From positions 30,558 through 94,557 of the forward strand of contig JABEVE010000055.1 in the NCBI GenBank assembly GCA_013044035.1: a stretch of DNA of 64,000 bases, read 5' to 3'. Below, piece by piece: positions 8,234 to 17,958 of this stretch. Origin of the DNA: Burkholderiales bacterium (GTDB taxonomy: Bacteria > Pseudomonadota > Gammaproteobacteria > Burkholderiales > Burkholderiaceae_C). The notes beneath the pieces are model-generated. The model had not been told where the DNA came from, did no database searches, and saw only the letters and a list, made by a program, of their open reading frames with translations. A program made the position numbers and the translations under genes. Within the stretch, counting starts at the first letter, position 1, and every line of letters starts with the position of its first letter.

Positions 8234-9520
8234 ATGAAATCAACCGAATATATCGAGAGTCTTCCGACCTCAACTCACATTTCGCGGCTTGGTGCGCATT
8301 GGATTGGGTCGGTAAATCTTGAGAGGATTGTCAACTACGCTGGAACACCTGTATTTATCTATAGCGCGGCGCAGTTAACGAAGAATGCCCGCCGAGTGAA
8401 AGCTGCCGCAGGTGAGGCTGGTCTTGGGGATCGACTTTCTATTTTCGTCCCGTTTTTCCCCAATGCCAACCCGCACATTCTGAGGCCGCTGCAAGATGAG
8501 GGCGTTGGTATTCTTCTCCAGATGCCGAACGAGCACGAGATTGTTACAAAGTTTGGCTATTCAAACTTCATCGTTTCGCCCGGGCACGTATCGAACGAAG
8601 AGATCAGTTTTTGGGGACAGCATGGATACCCAACCTTCTTGGCGAGTCTCGACGAAATCACCTTTGCTCTGCAGCAAAAGGCTAAGACAATTAGTGTCCG
8701 GATCGACAGCCTCGGCTCTGACAAGCCCGGCATTAAGGTCGACCAATTAGCCGACCTTGCACAAATGCTTAAGGCCCACGACCGTACACTTGAATGTTTC
8801 GAGGTGTACTGCGGCAGCGGCAATTCGCTTGATGACATGATTGATATAGCACGCCAGATCTTCCGTATGTTTCTTGATCATTTTTCAACTGCGAAATCGA
8901 TCAACTTTGCAGGCGGCCATGGCTTCAAATATGAAGGGTGGGATGATCAGATAAAGCATTTTGACTGGCTTACCTACTTCAAAGCCATCCGAGTGCTTGC
9001 GGCCGAGATGGGAATTCCAGATTACGTTAATTTTTTGATCGAGCCAGCTCGGGATATTCTGGCAGACACTGGCGTACTCTTAGTTGGTGTAAAACGCGAT
9101 ATCGTCAAACATTCGAACGGCAGCATTGTCGTCACCGACGGTTCGCGCATGCTGATGCCTTCGGCGCAGCTACGCAACCGATCACACAATACCGTTTTTC
9201 TCGATGATACGTTTCGAGAAATTTTCCACGGCGAAGACGCTGTAACATGCAAGATTCGCGGTCGAAGTCTTCTCAGAAATGATTATATATTGCCGGGCGA
9301 GGCTGTAGCCCCTAATTCTGTCGTGGCTGGTGGTTATCTCCTGATCTTTGATGTTGGCGCCTATTGTGCAACGCAGCACATGGAATTTTTGAACGTTCCG
9401 CCAGCCGGCGAGGTCGTTGTGAGCATTGATAGCTCAATGCACCTTGTGACCAAGCCCGGCCACCCGTTGGACAAATGGCGGAATTTGTTGCCGGAACACC
9501 AGCCCATTCCAGTCGGATGA
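8234..9520 (+). CDS. Fold-type III decarboxylase homologue lacking the PLP lysine
   Basis: 428 residues with the overall layout of diaminopimelate/ornithine decarboxylases: an alanine-racemase-like barrel ([11 protein letters not shown] start), [14 protein letters not shown] corresponding to the EPGR phosphate-binding region, and [13 protein letters not shown] corresponding to the C-terminal GAY motif. Where active enzymes have the Schiff-base lysine (Y-A-x-K-A-N), this protein reads FFPNANP, with no lysine. The catalytic C-terminal Cys motif (GPLCES-like) is also replaced (RGRSLLRND). It is therefore either not a PLP decarboxylase or uses different chemistry. First gene of the operon; GGGAG precedes the ATG. 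The 205-base leader is unusually AT-rich for this window. Confidence 0.75.
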   Translation: MKSTEYIESLPTSTHISRLGAHWIGSVNLERIVNYAGTPVFIYSAAQLTKNARRVKAAAGEAGLGDRLSIFVPFFPNANPHILRPLQDEGVGILLQMPNEHEIVTKFGYSNFIVSPGHVSNEEISFWGQHGYPTFLASLDEITFALQQKAKTISVRIDSLGSDKPGIKVDQLADLAQMLKAHDRTLECFEVYCGSGNSLDDMIDIARQIFRMFLDHFSTAKSINFAGGHGFKYEGWDDQIKHFDWLTYFKAIRVLAAEMGIPDYVNFLIEPARDILADTGVLLVGVKRDIVKHSNGSIVVTDGSRMLMPSAQLRNRSHNTVFLDDTFREIFHGEDAVTCKIRGRSLLRNDYILPGEAVAPNSVVAGGYLLIFDVGAYCATQHMEFLNVPPAGEVVVSIDSSMHLVTKPGHPLDKWRNLLPEHQPIPVG

Positions 9521-9557
9521 GGAAGTACGCGGTATGGGCGAAGGCCAGGAGAAAGCA

Positions 9558-10199
9558 ATGGATTTGGTGGGACTCAACCCGGATGTCGCATTCGAGAACG
9601 ACGAAGATGGCGTCAACGGTGAGGATCCGTTCGCGCTCTTTGGGGAATGGCTTGCACTTGCACACATCAAGGAAATTAACGATGCCAATGCTATGGCGAT
9701 CGCCACCTCGGATACGGTAGGGTTACCGAATGTCCGGATGGTATTGTTGAAAGGGTTTGATTCTAATGGCTTCGTGTTCTTTACGAATACTGAATCCCAA
9801 AAAGGAATCGAGCTTTTGGCGAACATGCAGGCCGCTGCGGTTCTACATTGGAAGTCACTTCGGCGTCAGGTGCGGCTCCGCGGGCAAGTAATGCTAGTGA
9901 CGGAGGATGAGGCCGACGCCTATTTTGCCTCGCGCCCACGGGCGAGCAGGATAGGCGCCTGGGCTAGTCGCCAGTCACGTCCGCTTGCGGGCAGGCATGA
10001 GTTGCGGAAGGCTGTCGCCGTTCAGGCGGTCAAGTATGCGGTTGGTGCCATCCCGCGACCGCGCCACTGGACAGGCTTCCGTATCGTCCCAACCTATATG
10101 GAATTTTGGATGGATAAGCCTTATCGGCTACATGACCGTCTTGTCTTCACGCGAAATTCACAGGGTACTCCGTGGGGTAGTCAAAGGTACTATCCATAA
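9558..10199 (+). CDS. Pyridoxamine-5'-phosphate oxidase-like FMN enzyme
   Basis: 213 residues with the PdxH/PhzG fold: RMVLLKGFD and [10 protein letters not shown] (FMN and phosphate binding), [21 protein letters not shown], and PTYMEFW near the C-terminus. It ends in RYYP where housekeeping PdxH usually ends in RLxP. It could oxidise a pathway intermediate as PhzG does, or supply PLP for the operon. The ATG at 9558 is favoured because AGGAG lies six bases upstream; 9534 is an alternative. It lies 37 bases after the decarboxylase-like gene. Confidence 0.85.
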   Translation: MDLVGLNPDVAFENDEDGVNGEDPFALFGEWLALAHIKEINDANAMAIATSDTVGLPNVRMVLLKGFDSNGFVFFTNTESQKGIELLANMQAAAVLHWKSLRRQVRLRGQVMLVTEDEADAYFASRPRASRIGAWASRQSRPLAGRHELRKAVAVQAVKYAVGAIPRPRHWTGFRIVPTYMEFWMDKPYRLHDRLVFTRNSQGTPWGSQRYYP

Positions 10200-10452
10200 C
10201 TTGTTCTAATTCGACTTCACTTGGTGAGATTATGCTGGCATATTTTGTTGGTGAGCGATGATTTTCCATCAGCCAAACTCGCGTACTTCAGTTTGAATCG
10301 GGAGGGTCAAACGGGTGTGTGGCAGTGGTTATAGACGCCGTGGCGTAAGCTGGAGGCTACCATAAGCCTCAGTGTGAAAGACGTTAAACTCCGATGGCAT
10401 CGGGTTAATGCCAAATTTGCAGCAGGAAAACGGCACAGGAAGATGATTTAAG

Positions 10453-11349
10453 ATGACTAAATTAAAAATGGCAGATCACCTTTTCGGATACATCCTGCTC
10501 GCGCTTGCAATGATGACGGTTGGTTCAACGGTCATTGCCTCGAAGATAATTGCTGGTAATATTCCACCTTTTGCAGCTGTCGCCATGCGATTTGCACTTG
10601 CCCTACCGATCTTGTTGGTGATTGTTGTCATGTCGCACGTGCGAATGCCAAACCTCAGGCGGCGGGATTGGGGACTTTTAGCTCTGCAAGCTGCCGCTGG
10701 GAGCGTAGGGTATACGGTCTTGTTAATTTCAGGACTAAATTTTCTTCCAGCCGCGACCGCTGGTGTTGTGATTGGAACGCTTCCCGCCGTTTCTGCGTTG
10801 TTCGCAGTGCTCGTGTTGCGCGAGCGATCGGACTATAGGATTGCGGCGAGCGTCACGCTGGCCACAATAGGCGTGATGTCCGTTGCATGGACCGGCCGTG
10901 AACATGGCTCGTTGGTGGGGATGGTCCTTGTGTTGGGGGCGGTGATTTGTGAGAGTGCCTTCATCCTTCTGAACAAGCGAATGGATGTGCCGTTGCCGCC
11001 GCTACTGCAGTCGACGGTAATGACTGCGTTCGGGCTTCTGTTCTCACTTCCCTTCGTTGCATTTGGTTGGGATGGGGTCAAGCTGTCCATATCAGCCTTG
11101 GCGGCTATTGCTTGGTACGCGCTTATCCCGACCGTCGGGGGCTTCCTCCTTTGGTACGCGGGCGCAGCGCGCGTCAGCGGAGGCGAAGCTGCAACGTTCA
11201 CTGCGATTGCGCCACTTACCGCCGTAGCCCTTGCTGCAGTGTTTCTAGGGGAGTCCATAGGACTGTCCCAGTTATTGGGTATGGTCACTGTGATCGCGGC
11301 AATTCTTGTGCTAAGTCTTCCAGTCAGGAGAAGGAGTGGAGCTAAATGA
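10453..11349 (+). CDS. EamA-family (DMT) transporter
   Basis: 298 residues, about ten hydrophobic segments arranged as two EamA repeats (one ending near LVLRERSDYRI, the second near FLGESIGL), typical of drug/metabolite exporters of the inner membrane. Within this operon it is the obvious candidate for exporting the product. A 253-base gap precedes it (10200-10452) in which I see no gene; it contains small inverted segments but no clear terminator or riboswitch. Its stop overlaps the next start (ATGA). Confidence 0.88.
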   Translation: MTKLKMADHLFGYILLALAMMTVGSTVIASKIIAGNIPPFAAVAMRFALALPILLVIVVMSHVRMPNLRRRDWGLLALQAAAGSVGYTVLLISGLNFLPAATAGVVIGTLPAVSALFAVLVLRERSDYRIAASVTLATIGVMSVAWTGREHGSLVGMVLVLGAVICESAFILLNKRMDVPLPPLLQSTVMTAFGLLFSLPFVAFGWDGVKLSISALAAIAWYALIPTVGGFLLWYAGAARVSGGEAATFTAIAPLTAVALAAVFLGESIGLSQLLGMVTVIAAILVLSLPVRRRSGAK

Positions 11350-12020
11350 CGCCAATTTTTCAGCACGATACTGCCCTTCGTGCCGATTTTTCGACATTGA
11401 GGGTGGGTATCGTCCTGCTCACTAACGTTGATCGACTCGACCCCTCAAAGCTCGATGCCGCTCAGCATTTGCGCACTGCGTTTGGCCGACTCGCGGTCGG
11501 GTCTGAAAGTGAGATGCCACAGATTCGGGCCTGGCGCGGGGCGTATTCGCAGATGGGTCTGAAGCCTACGCAATACCGATGCGCCGCTGAGTCGCTTCTG
11601 AGGCGCTTGCGGACGGAAGGAAACCTTCCAACGGTAAACCCTGTTGTCGATTTCTGCAACGCGGTGTCGGCGGCTTGGGCGATTCCTCTCGCTGTCTTTG
11701 ACCTCGACCAAGTCGTGGGGACACTGACCGTCCGCTACGCCATTGGCGATGAGAGGTATGTGACTTTTGCCGGCACTGAAGAGCATCCCGAGCCGGGCGA
11801 AGTGATCTTTGCTGATTCTGCTGGCTGGGCCCATGCGCGGCGTTGGGTCCATAGGCAAAGCGGACGGTCGGCCGTTTCCAGCATGACAAAACGTGCGCTT
11901 CTTGTTACTGAGGCGCTTCATGAGAAGGCTGTCGATGATCTTGGCGCGATGACAGCGGAACTGGCTTCGGCTTTCACACTGGCTGGATGTGACGTTCAGG
12001 AAAACCCGCCGTCCAGCTGA
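11346..12020 (+). CDS. B3/4 (phenylalanyl-tRNA synthetase editing-like) domain protein
   Basis: 224 residues resembling the free-standing B3/B4 domain proteins (COG3382). The IRAWRGAYSQMGLKPTQYR block and NPVVDFCNAVSAAWAIP are characteristic. In PheRS this domain edits mis-acylated tRNA; stand-alone members occur beside amino-acid metabolism genes and are suspected of handling amino acids or aminoacyl-tRNAs. Its coupling (ATGA) to the transporter and its place among PLP and tryptophan-pathway enzymes suggest an amino-acid-derived product, perhaps with a role in self-protection. That is inference. Confidence 0.8.
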   Translation: MTPIFQHDTALRADFSTLRVGIVLLTNVDRLDPSKLDAAQHLRTAFGRLAVGSESEMPQIRAWRGAYSQMGLKPTQYRCAAESLLRRLRTEGNLPTVNPVVDFCNAVSAAWAIPLAVFDLDQVVGTLTVRYAIGDERYVTFAGTEEHPEPGEVIFADSAGWAHARRWVHRQSGRSAVSSMTKRALLVTEALHEKAVDDLGAMTAELASAFTLAGCDVQENPPSS

Positions 12021-12055
12021 GGGTCTTTGAGACAAGCAGGGGAGCAAAAGGCAAT

Positions 12056-12742
12056 ATGGATAGGAAAGTTGATTTGGAAGTGGCTCTATCGAGTATCCGC
12101 AACGCTATCCAAGAGACTGCGGTTGCGTGCGGACGTCGCCCAGAGGATGTGACGCTGGTCGCTGCCTCGAAGACGGTTGAGCCGGATAGGCTGCAATCAG
12201 CAATTGATCTTGGCCAGCGGGTCTTCGGCGAGAACAGGCTGGAGGAAGCTCGGTCGAAATGGCCTGACCTACTCCAGGCCAATCCTGGGATCAAGCTCCA
12301 CATGATCGGACCACTTCAGTCGAAGAAGGCGCGGGACGCCGTGGCTCTTTTTGACGTCATTCAGTCAGTCGACCGTTTGAGCCTCGCTGCGGCTATCGCG
12401 AAGGAGCGCGATAGACAGGGGCGTTCGCCTGCAATCTGTATTCAAGTGAACACAAGCTATGAGCCACAGAAGAGCGGTGTCCTACCTGAGCAAGCCGACG
12501 GCTTGATCTCAGAATGTCGGGACCAGTTGGGCCTTCATGTCGTAGGCCTAATGTGTATTCCTCCAGCCGAAGGTGAACCGGTTGATGATTTTCGGAAACT
12601 AGCAAGCATCGCCCAACAGAACGGGCTCAGTGTCCTGTCGATGGGTATGAGCCAAGACTTCGCTCTGGCGATTTCCCATGGTGCGACTCATGTTCGTGTT
12701 GGCAGTGCGATTTTCGGCGCTCGCAAGCCGCTTTCCATATGA
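12056..12742 (+). CDS. YggS/PLPBP-family PLP-binding protein
   Basis: 228 residues with all the YggS landmarks: the PLP lysine in VAASKTV (about residue 39), FGENRLEEA, HMIGPLQSKK, and the C-terminal SMGMSQDF...GATHVRVGSAIFG phosphate-binding block. YggS proteins bind PLP without known catalysis and help PLP homeostasis. Genomes normally keep a housekeeping copy, so a second copy here, next to a PNPOx-like enzyme and a decarboxylase-fold protein, suggests a pathway-specific PLP carrier or enzyme. It overlaps the next gene by ATGA. Confidence 0.9.
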   Translation: MDRKVDLEVALSSIRNAIQETAVACGRRPEDVTLVAASKTVEPDRLQSAIDLGQRVFGENRLEEARSKWPDLLQANPGIKLHMIGPLQSKKARDAVALFDVIQSVDRLSLAAAIAKERDRQGRSPAICIQVNTSYEPQKSGVLPEQADGLISECRDQLGLHVVGLMCIPPAEGEPVDDFRKLASIAQQNGLSVLSMGMSQDFALAISHGATHVRVGSAIFGARKPLSI

Positions 12743-14892
12743 AATATCCCGCTCCGCGACCAAGCTATAGCGCAGCGGATCCGATGTTCGCCCCACTATT
12801 CACACCCCTCCAGATTGGGCCAGTTACGATCCGCAATCGGTTCTATCAAGTTCCCCACTGCAACGGAATGAACAGAGTGCATCCCAGCGCAATGGCACAG
12901 ATGCGAGGCATCAAGGCTGAGGGTGGTTGGGGGGCTGTCTGCACCGAGCAGTGTGATGTGCATTACTCAGGATGTCATCCGCGCGAGCTCAGGCTTTGGG
13001 ACCAGCACGACCTTCCGATCTTGGCGCGTGCCGTGGACGAGATCCATAAGCATGGCGCGCTTGCCGGGATCGAACTGGCGCACAACGGATTTCATGTCCA
13101 TAACCTTGAGACCCGCGCCATTCCTATGGCGCCGTCGCTGACGCCGACTCGAAGCAATGCACCGGTAATGGCACGCGAGATGGATCTACAGGACATTCGC
13201 AACGTCAGGCATTGGCACCGCCTTGCGGCAATAAATGCAAAGCGCGCAGGCTTTGATATTGTCTATATCTATGCAGGTCACGATATGACCTTGCCGGCGC
13301 ATTTTTTGTCGCGGCGCCATAACCGTCGCACGGACTGCTATGGCGGAAGTCTTGAAAATCGCGTTCGGCTGTTAAGAGAGCTTGTCGAGGATGCGAAGGA
13401 CGCAGTTGGAGATCGCTGCGCTATTGCGCTTAGGTTTGGCGTGGACGAGTTAATCGGGTCAGAAGGGTTGAGTTGCGTAGGTGAGGGGCGCGACGTCGTC
13501 CAAATGCTGGCGCATTTACCCGATCTATGGGATGTCAACATCAGTTCCTTTGAGAACGACGGGCAGTCATCGCGTTTCAGCGAAGAGGGGTTTCAAGAGG
13601 AATATATTCGGTTCGTGAAAAAGGTAACTGGCAAGCCCGTTGTTGGTGTCGGGCGCTATACTTCGCCAGATCGGATGCTCTGGCTTATTTCCACCGGGGT
13701 ACTTGATCTGATTGGTGCGGCGAGACCTTCGATCGCGGATCCCTTCCTGCCCGAAAAGATTCGCACCGGCGCTTACGACGACATACGGGAATGCATCGGC
13801 TGCAATATTTGCATTGCGTCCGATAAGTTGAGCGTACCGTTGCGCTGCACCCAAAACCCGACAATTGGAGAAGAATGGCGGCGCGGCTGGCATCCAGAGC
13901 GGATCGCTGCGAAAGATACAGGCGACCGGGTCCTCATCGTGGGTGGCGGGCCAGCTGGGCTTGAGGCTGCGGTATGGCTAGGTCGGCGTGGCTATGAGAC
14001 GACATTGATTGATCGCTCGCCCGAGTTTGGAGGGCGCGTGCGCCGTGAGGCGAGGCTTCCCGGACTACGCGCTTGGCAACGGGTGGTGGACTGGCGGCTT
14101 GAGCAACTAAAGAAAGACCGACATGTCACACTACTTCCAAACAATGATGTGACGGCTGGAATCATTCTGGAGGCTGATTTCACCCTGATTGCACTTGCAA
14201 CAGGCGCAGAGTGGCGCAGCGATGGGATTGGGCGAAGCCTCACGCAACCGCTTCGTGGCGTTGAGTTGACTGCTATCTTCACCCCCGAAGACATCCTAGC
14301 TGGACGACTTCCTGAGGGGCGCGTTGTCCTGTTTGACGACGATCACTACTATATGGGCGGGGTGATCGCTGAGTACTTGGTGGAGCGCGGCTGTGATGTG
14401 ACCTTTGTCACACCAGACAGTTTGGTGTCTTCGTTCACAACGAATACTGCCGAGCAGCCCAGAATCCAGAGACGCATGCTCGAAAAATGCTCGGCCGTAC
14501 ATGTTTCAACCCAATTGATAGAGGTCAGGGCGGGCGAGGCCGACCTCGCGTGCGTTTTTACTGGGCGTCCGCGCACAATCATGGCTGACGCGATAGTGCT
14601 TGTAACATCGCAAGTGCCGTGCGACGACCTATTCTTTGATCTTCTCGCACAGGCGGCAATGGGGCCGCGCGTGGTCAGAATTGGCGACTGCTATGCCCCA
14701 GGGACCATTGCGGCAGCGGTTTATTCGGGACATCTCTTCGCGCGGACACTCGATAACCGCCTGACTGACAACCCGCCGTTTCGGCGTGAAAACACTCAAC
14801 CAGATTGGGACCAGAGATTCCCTGAAGATATTGGCGTCTTTCGCGGATGCGACCATAATCATCCGCTCGAACGGAACGAATTGGGGCAATGA
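12739..14892 (+). CDS. Trimethylamine-dehydrogenase-like FMN/4Fe-4S flavoprotein
   Basis: 717 residues. The N-terminal old-yellow-enzyme barrel carries NRFYQVPHC; the Cys (residue 41) corresponds to the cysteine that binds FMN covalently in trimethylamine dehydrogenase. Also present are [22 protein letters not shown] and [13 protein letters not shown]. The 4Fe-4S ligands CIGCNIC...C lie near 353-370, and an ADP/FAD-binding [10 protein letters not shown] near 401. Length and order match trimethylamine and dimethylamine dehydrogenases, which oxidatively N-demethylate amines. In this operon it probably oxidises a secondary or tertiary amine intermediate; the true substrate is unknown. The start overlaps the yggS-like stop (ATGA). 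Confidence 0.88.
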   Translation: MKYPAPRPSYSAADPMFAPLFTPLQIGPVTIRNRFYQVPHCNGMNRVHPSAMAQMRGIKAEGGWGAVCTEQCDVHYSGCHPRELRLWDQHDLPILARAVDEIHKHGALAGIELAHNGFHVHNLETRAIPMAPSLTPTRSNAPVMAREMDLQDIRNVRHWHRLAAINAKRAGFDIVYIYAGHDMTLPAHFLSRRHNRRTDCYGGSLENRVRLLRELVEDAKDAVGDRCAIALRFGVDELIGSEGLSCVGEGRDVVQMLAHLPDLWDVNISSFENDGQSSRFSEEGFQEEYIRFVKKVTGKPVVGVGRYTSPDRMLWLISTGVLDLIGAARPSIADPFLPEKIRTGAYDDIRECIGCNICIASDKLSVPLRCTQNPTIGEEWRRGWHPERIAAKDTGDRVLIVGGGPAGLEAAVWLGRRGYETTLIDRSPEFGGRVRREARLPGLRAWQRVVDWRLEQLKKDRHVTLLPNNDVTAGIILEADFTLIALATGAEWRSDGIGRSLTQPLRGVELTAIFTPEDILAGRLPEGRVVLFDDDHYYMGGVIAEYLVERGCDVTFVTPDSLVSSFTTNTAEQPRIQRRMLEKCSAVHVSTQLIEVRAGEADLACVFTGRPRTIMADAIVLVTSQVPCDDLFFDLLAQAAMGPRVVRIGDCYAPGTIAAAVYSGHLFARTLDNRLTDNPPFRRENTQPDWDQRFPEDIGVFRGCDHNHPLERNELGQ

Positions 14893-14893
14893 A

Positions 14894-15940
14894 ATGCTCG
14901 ATTTGAAACGTACTCTCAATCGCTTGGCAAGCGGTGAGCGCTTCAGCAGGGAAGAGGCCCGTACAATTTTTGATTATATGATCTCTGGCGAGGCCACAGG
15001 ACCGCAGATCGGCGCCCTTCTCATGGGTCTTAGACTGCGCGGTGAAACAATTGAAGAGATTGTTGGGGCCGTTCAGGCTATGCGCCCCAAGATGATTCGC
15101 GTTGATGCACCTGCAGGGGCGGTTGATATTGTTGGCACCGGGGGAGATGGCGTCGGAACCTTCAACATTTCGACCACGGCAGCCTTTATTGTGGCTGGCG
15201 CAGATGTGCGGGTTGCCAAGCATGGAAATCGTGCTGTGTCCTCGAAGTCGGGGGCAGCTGATGTCCTCGTCGCACTTGGCGTCGCGATCGACCAAACGCC
15301 AATAGGTGTGTCCCGCTGCATTCTGGAAGCCGGACTGGGCTTCATGTTCGCCCCGGCGCACCATCCAGCGCTCAAAGCCGTCATGCCAGCAAGGATCGAA
15401 CTGGCCATGCCGACAATTTTCAATCTGCTGGGACCGCTTGTCAATCCTGCGGGCGTCACTCGCCACTTGGTTGGAGTCTACTCCATCGACTGGCTTGTGC
15501 CGATGGCGGAGGCGTTGCGTGACCTCGGGTCGGAGCGCTGCCTTGTAGTACATGGCGACGATGGTTTGGACGAGATTACGCTAACCGGTCCTACGCAGGT
15601 CGCCATGCTCGCTGGCGGCGAGATCCGGAGATTCGAGATTTCGCCTGAGGATGTGGGGCTTTCGCGAGCCCGACTGGCAGACCTTAAAGGTAGCGACAAC
15701 GAGCACAACGCGGCCGCTCTGCGAGAGGTGCTGGGCGGAAAGCCCGGCGCCTATCGGGACGTAGCACTTTTCAACGCAGCTGCGGCGCTGATTGCAAGCG
15801 GGGTGGCGCAAGACTGGGAGGAGGCAATGACAACGGCGCGCAGCTCGCTTGACGAGGGCCGTGCACTCGCATGTCTCGAGCGGCTCGTTCGCGTCTCCAA
15901 TGGATACCCCACTGCCGACAATGAGGTGGGACAAAGATGA
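14894..15940 (+). CDS. trpD: Anthranilate phosphoribosyltransferase
   Basis: 348 residues with the TrpD signatures: GTGGDG (PRPP loop), the NISTTAAF block, [14 protein letters not shown], the [10 protein letters not shown] anthranilate-binding region, and LLGPLVNPA. It transfers phosphoribosyl from PRPP to anthranilate. I chose the ATG at 14894, immediately after the preceding stop. No trpE/trpG (anthranilate source) and no trpF (next step) lie in the window, so this is not a complete tryptophan pathway; the gene looks like a dedicated copy. Confidence 0.93.
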   Translation: MLDLKRTLNRLASGERFSREEARTIFDYMISGEATGPQIGALLMGLRLRGETIEEIVGAVQAMRPKMIRVDAPAGAVDIVGTGGDGVGTFNISTTAAFIVAGADVRVAKHGNRAVSSKSGAADVLVALGVAIDQTPIGVSRCILEAGLGFMFAPAHHPALKAVMPARIELAMPTIFNLLGPLVNPAGVTRHLVGVYSIDWLVPMAEALRDLGSERCLVVHGDDGLDEITLTGPTQVAMLAGGEIRRFEISPEDVGLSRARLADLKGSDNEHNAAALREVLGGKPGAYRDVALFNAAAALIASGVAQDWEEAMTTARSSLDEGRALACLERLVRVSNGYPTADNEVGQR

Positions 15941-16728
15941 GCATCTTGCAGAAGATCAGGGAGAAGAAGATAGAGGAGATCATCGAGGCCAAACGTCTAA
16001 GACCTCGAGCCGCGCTCGAGGCCGCTGTTCGCGGGCAGACGCCGCCGCGAAACTTCACTAGGGCGATCGCCAACCACTATTTCGAAGGGTCTCTTGCATT
16101 GATTGCAGAGATGAAAAAGGCGAGCCCGTCGAAGGGCCTTTTGCGTAAGGATTTCGACGTCCGTCGGATCGCTCAATCCTACCGCGATGGCGGCGCAGCG
16201 TGCCTGTCGGTTCTGACCGACCGCACGTTCTTCCAAGGCAATCCCGAATTCGTCCAGATGGCCAAGGGCGAAGTGGATTTGCCCGTCCTGCGCAAGGACT
16301 TTCTTATCGACCCGTACCAGGTTGTTGAATCGCGTGCGATGCATGCCGATTGCATTCTGATTATCCTTGCAATGGTCGATGAGGTTCTGGCCCATGAACT
16401 TGAGGCTGCAGCAATAGAACTTGGCTTGCACGTCCTGATCGAAATTCACGATGAGCGAGAGCTTGCGCGGGCGATGGGCATGAAATCCCAGTTGATAGGA
16501 ATCAACAACAGGGACCTCGCGACATTCGAGGCCGATCTGACTACTTCAATTCGGCTTTTTGCGCTTTTTGAGCCAGGTCGGCTTGCGATAAGTGAGAGTG
16601 GGATTTCAGGCCCTTCCGACGTTCATCGGCTCGCAGATGCTGGCATTCACGCATTTCTCATCGGTGAGAGTTTGCTCAAAGTTGACAACATAGAAAAAAT
16701 CACTAGAGAACTTCTTGTTCCACGCTGA
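15937..16728 (+). CDS. trpC: Indole-3-glycerol-phosphate synthase
   Basis: 263 residues with the TrpC catalytic residues: [12 protein letters not shown] (catalytic Lys), [13 protein letters not shown] (second Lys), [15 protein letters not shown] and ISESGIS. It closes the indole ring of carboxyphenylaminodeoxyribulose phosphate. ATGA overlap with trpD. It is the last gene of the operon; after its stop coding sense is lost for about 285 bases until the truncated recombinase. TrpD and TrpC together imply an indole- or anthranilate-derived product. Confidence 0.93.
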   Translation: MSILQKIREKKIEEIIEAKRLRPRAALEAAVRGQTPPRNFTRAIANHYFEGSLALIAEMKKASPSKGLLRKDFDVRRIAQSYRDGGAACLSVLTDRTFFQGNPEFVQMAKGEVDLPVLRKDFLIDPYQVVESRAMHADCILIILAMVDEVLAHELEAAAIELGLHVLIEIHDERELARAMGMKSQLIGINNRDLATFEADLTTSIRLFALFEPGRLAISESGISGPSDVHRLADAGIHAFLIGESLLKVDNIEKITRELLVPR

Positions 16729-17012
16729 TGCGTCCAGGCAGCATGACTTCGAGCACTAAATCCGTGGTCACCAGCAGTTCTGATTGCCGCTTTCGGATGA
16801 AACTTTTACGCGCGATTGATCCCGGACGAGCATCCCCCGTTTCCACCCTCCCGATTAAGGCCAAGCCCCAGACTCTCTGCGGCGCAGTCTTGAAGGAGGG
16901 AAGGTCGTGGATCCAGCGCCTGCGCTGGCCGAGCGCGTAGCCAGCGTGCCGCGTCGTTCGTGCTGCCGCCGGTGCGCTGGGTGTGGCGTGCTGAAGCGCA
17001 ACACTTTAGTAG
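16729..17012. other. Non-coding junction between the biosynthetic operon and the shufflon recombinase remnant
   Basis: I see no convincing gene on either strand. The frame of the recombinase has a TAG at 17010, and recombinase-like sequence starts only near 17022. This is the likely scar of the insertion or deletion that removed the front of the recombinase gene. Confidence 0.4.
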
Positions 17013-17597
17013 AATGCCTCGGCCAGCGGGCGGGTCTTCGCTTACACCAACCATGGACTGAAGTCCTGTTGGCGGGCCATGCTGCTCAAGCTGGGGATCG
17101 AGAATCTTCACTTTCATGACCTGCGGCACGAGGCCGTCAGCCGACTGTTCGAGCTGGGCAGCTTGGACATGATGGAGATTGCATCCATCAGCGGCCACAA
17201 GAGCCTGTCGATGCTCAAGCGATACACGCACCTGCGCGCGCAGCGCCTGGTGTCGAAACTGGAGGCCGGCCGCCACAAGGGGCGCCAGCACGTGCTGGGG
17301 CACCTGGTGCCTTATCCGGCCCTTGTCGAGCCCGTGGAGGACGCTGTGCGCGTGCGCGTGCTCGATTTCGACGACCTGGTGGTTTCGGCCGTGACGAGCG
17401 CCGGCGCGCTCGAGCTTGCGCAGGACAGGCTGTTGCGGCGGATCTTGCAGCACATGCGCGAGTCGACGCCGATCCCGGCGCCGGACCAGTATCTGATCCC
17501 GGTCGACGAGGCGGCCGTCGTCTGGGTCGACCCCATGGCCAACTGCACGCCGTCGGCGCCGACCACGGACGAAGCCGAAGCGCAGGCCGCCGCTTGA
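17013..17597 (+). pseudogene. rci: 5'-truncated Rci-type shufflon tyrosine recombinase
   Basis: The C-terminal catalytic part of a phage-integrase-type recombinase: VFAYTNHGLKSCWR, then HDLRHEAVSRLFELG (H-x-x-R) and SGHKSLSMLKRYTHL (GH and the nucleophilic Tyr). A roughly 100-residue C-terminal extension follows, as in Rci. The N-terminal arm-binding and core-binding domains and the first catalytic Arg are missing: the frame is closed by TAG at 17010 and no fragment is seen in the other frames upstream. The first ATG in frame is at 17079. Position at the shufflon edge identifies it as the shufflon invertase; as it stands it should be inactive. Confidence 0.75.
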
Positions 17598-17659
17598 CAC
17601 CCTCTGGGCGCAAAAGGATGCGACGATGACACCGAACCGCGTTGATTCGCAAGGCGTTC

Positions 17660-17678
17660 TTGCCAATCCGGCGTGTGG
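17660..17678 (+). repeat. sfx-like recombination repeat 1
   Basis: TTGCCAATCCGGCGTGTGG; outermost repeat, 62 bases after the recombinase remnant's stop. Confidence 0.9.
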
Positions 17679-17939
17679 CAACCGACCGGGGGCAATGCCG
17701 GCCCCGATTTTACTAATCCTCAGTCGTTTTGGTTCAATGCCGGTAACGGTGGCCCCACAAACGGGTGGATTGGAGTTTATAAACTCTGCCTGTGGAATGG
17801 GCAAAGTTATGACACCGGCCAGGGTTCGTGGGATGTGCGCGAAGTTTTTCCAGCGTATGCGGTTGGCGGTGGATATTTCGCGTGGGAATACAATGGTTCT
17901 GCCGGCGGCGGTGGACTTGGCGCAATTTGCTATTCCTGA
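17661..17939 (+). CDS. Silent PilV C-terminal cassette 1
   Basis: 92 codons beginning in repeat 1 (CQSGVWQPTGG) and ending in a stop directly before repeat 2. Glycine- and aromatic-rich (WFNAGNGGPTNGW, YFAWEYNGSAGGGG), like the tip domains of other PilV variants. It has no start codon or promoter of its own and is expressed only after inversion into pilV. Confidence 0.8.
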   Translation, partial: CQSGVWQPTGGNAGPDFTNPQSFWFNAGNGGPTNGWIGVYKLCLWNGQSYDTGQGSWDVREVFPAYAVGGGYFAWEYNGSAGGGGLGAICYS

Positions 17940-17958
17940 TTGCCAATCCGGTAGCTGG
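17940..17958 (+). repeat. sfx-like recombination repeat 2
   Basis: TTGCCAATCCGGTAGCTGG; begins at the base after the stop codon of cassette 1. Confidence 0.9.

Noticed and set aside
14894..16728. TrpD and TrpC as a chromosomal tryptophan operon
   Set aside because: trpE, trpG, trpF, trpB and trpA are absent, and the genes are coupled to unrelated oxidoreductase and transporter genes after luxI.
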